A stretch of DNA of 64,000 bases from Diadophis punctatus similis (taxonomy: Eukaryota > Chordata > Lepidosauria > Squamata > Dipsadidae): positions 6,329,720-6,393,719 of the forward strand of contig JALIGW010000032.1 of the NCBI GenBank assembly GCA_023053685.1, in the 5' to 3' direction. The translations under genes and the position numbers were made by a program. The notes beneath the pieces were generated by a model that saw only the letters and a program-made list of their open reading frames with translations, had not been told where the DNA came from and made no database searches. Each line of letters begins with the position of its first letter. Position 1 is the first letter of the stretch. Shown piece by piece: positions 62,560-64,000 of this stretch.

Positions 62560-63070
62560 CGTGTCCAGGCTCCCTTCGGAGGGAGAAGCCAAAGGGATCT
62601 TGGGGCGGGGAGGGGTCTCCCAGCCGCGGAGGCAGAGGGGGGGCTGCGCCTGGGCGAAGGAGAGCCACGGAGCTGCTGCCCCTCCGTCCCGAGAGGCCGG
62701 CGGGGCCAGCGGAGCAGCCAGGCGGGGGGCGGCTGGGTGTGGGGAGCGGCTGCCGGAAGCCGTTTCGCGCGTGGCGGGATTCACTGCTGGGGCGTCGTGA
62801 CGGGGGGCGCCGCCCGGCGTTGTGTAACTTCCAGCGCCCCCGGAGCTGCTGCTGCTGAGCGGGGCGGGGGGGGGCAGCCCAGAGCCGGGGAGGGGCCAGC
62901 GCCGCGCTCCCTGGGGAAGGGGAGGACGGCGGCTCCCCGCAAACGGGGCCTGGTTGCCAAGCGCCGGTGGTTACTAAGGTTACGGTATCTAGGGCGGCAG
63001 ATGCCCCCCCCCCCGGCGAACGTGCCGGCTTCCCACTCGGCGGGCGGATCCGGCTGTCCTTGCAGCAGCT
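62560..63070. promoter_or_regulatory. Second CpG-rich block, possible promoter of an unseen gene
   Basis: The sequence becomes GC- and CpG-rich for about 500 bases without repeat signatures, and falls off on both sides. No convincing coding exon is visible in it. A donor-like gcca|ggtgagtggg occurs near 63560-63575. It may be the first exon and promoter of a gene that lies beyond the window, or only a GC-rich patch. Confidence 0.35.
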
Positions 63071-63929
63071 GGGGGGGGGGGGCTTCGTCCTCCTCGCCCC
63101 TGAACCAGGCCGGGTCTCAGGCCCCGATTCCCAGCAGGCCTTTCCCCCCAAATGGGTTTAGCGCTGGTGGGAGGTGGTGCTCAGGGAGAGTCCGGGGACG
63201 GGGGTCTTTCCACCCCACATTGGAGGGGGGGCGGGATGCTCCCCAGGGGGAGGGCCAAGGCGAGCTTCCCCCAGGACTGGGAGAGGGTCGGGCCCCTTCA
63301 GCCCTTCCAAGGATGCTGCTTCTGTCGCTCAGCGGCTTCTGCTGGATCCCACCCCCACCCCCCCCAAGGAAACCCACGGATGAGGCAGCAGGGTGGGAAA
63401 GTGTGGCTGAAGCACGAGCAGGTGTTGCAAGGGGGGGGAGCACCTGGGTAGATGGTCCCCCCCCCCCTTCAGCCCTCAGGCTCTTTGCAGGGGACCCACA
63501 GCCTGGCTGCTTTTGGCAGGCAGCAATTCTGGCTGGTTCTCCTACCTGAGCAGCAGCTGCCAGGTGAGTGGGAGGTGCTATGATGCCACTCAGCATCTGC
63601 CCCACGCTGCAGCCACGTCTGACTTCGCACCTTAGTCCCACGCTTGCTTGATAAAGATTAAGGGCCCACCAGCCCCCACACCACCCTCCCCTCCACAAGA
63701 GTTCCCCATCCAGCTGGTCTGGCCCTGCAGGTACGGGCAGCGGTTTTGCCCCCCCATCGAAGCCCTTTAGGGCTGCCCATCTGAAAAGAAGCCCTGGAGA
63801 TGCCTCCTTCTGGGACCCCCAGGATCCCTTTCAAGGCAGGGAATGGGGGCAGCTCGTTTCTGCAGTCCCACCCAGGACATCTCCTGCCCCTCCCTGGACA
63901 GCCCAGGTCCTGGAAGACCTACTTATGGG

Positions 63930-64000
63930 CATTAAGCAGAGCCTGTTTGGTCTAGTGATGAAGGCACCAGGCTAGAAAACAGGAGACCCCGAGTTCAAGT
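63930..64000 (+). repeat. tRNA-derived SINE head, cut by the window edge
   Basis: Contains box A (tggtctagtgatgaaggca) and box B (gagttcaagt) of the SINE found reversed at 29637-29890. The intervening text (ccaggctagaaaacaggaga) also matches, which argues against a genuine tRNA gene. Confidence 0.7.

Noticed and set aside
62081..63151. 356-codon minus open frame near the right CpG block
   Set aside because: It runs through a MITE half (62275-62338), changes composition, and shows no domain. Chance open frame.
63937..64000. tRNA gene at the window edge
   Set aside because: Boxes A and B are present, but the same sequence recurs reversed at 29637-29890 with a SINE body and tail.

Overview
This is vertebrate nuclear DNA, most likely from a snake. 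It holds two intron-containing genes with canonical GT/AG junctions, separated by dense, layered mobile elements. The squamate/snake reading rests on many 5'-truncated CR1 fragments, an L3/CR1-type LINE whose 3' tail runs into CTATT (AATAG) pentamers, Penelope-like elements with a GIY-YIG domain, a BovB-like scrap, tRNA-derived SINEs and very long (GA)n arrays. Family names for repeats come from remembered consensus sequences and were not searched.

Layout. (1) 1-4100: repeats (SINE, CR1 triplication, LINE tails). (2) 4116-21298, plus strand: PHF24 (GINIP/KIAA1045) in seven coding exons, 398 codons. Its last intron is 9.2 kb and carries an intact 1.73-kb hAT-type element with a perfect 8-bp target duplication, a CR1 fragment and a 2.9-kb LINE with reverse transcriptase. 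(3) 21.3-40.9 kb: intergenic or PHF24 3' UTR, then a mosaic of Penelope-like, CR1, L3, pogo-like and hAT MITE insertions, several nested. (4) 40.9-53.4 kb, minus strand: DNAJB5, three exons encoding a 348-residue class B J-protein plus a 5' exon in a CpG island. Introns hold a 1.09-kb hAT element with a 111-bp-arm palindrome, a pogo-like MITE and a GGAA microsatellite. (5) 53.5-64 kb: more repeats, and a second CpG-rich block near 62.6-63.1 kb that may be another promoter. The window ends inside a tRNA-derived SINE.

The two genes are convergent, with about 21 kb between stop codons. PHF24 is a neuronal, probably N-myristoylated PHD-type zinc-finger adaptor reported to bind active G-alpha-i. 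DNAJB5 is an HSP70 co-chaperone. They are neighbours in human 9p13.3 as I remember it, but no functional link is implied.

The most distinctive signal is the transposon layer. At least eleven hAT-like non-autonomous elements can be delimited, most by 8-bp target duplications readable directly. Three of them, from different families, sit inside one CR1 fragment. About a dozen copies of a palindromic, TA-flanked pogo/Tigger-like MITE are scattered throughout, and Penelope-like ends recur as inverted pairs. I found no convincing new protein-coding system.
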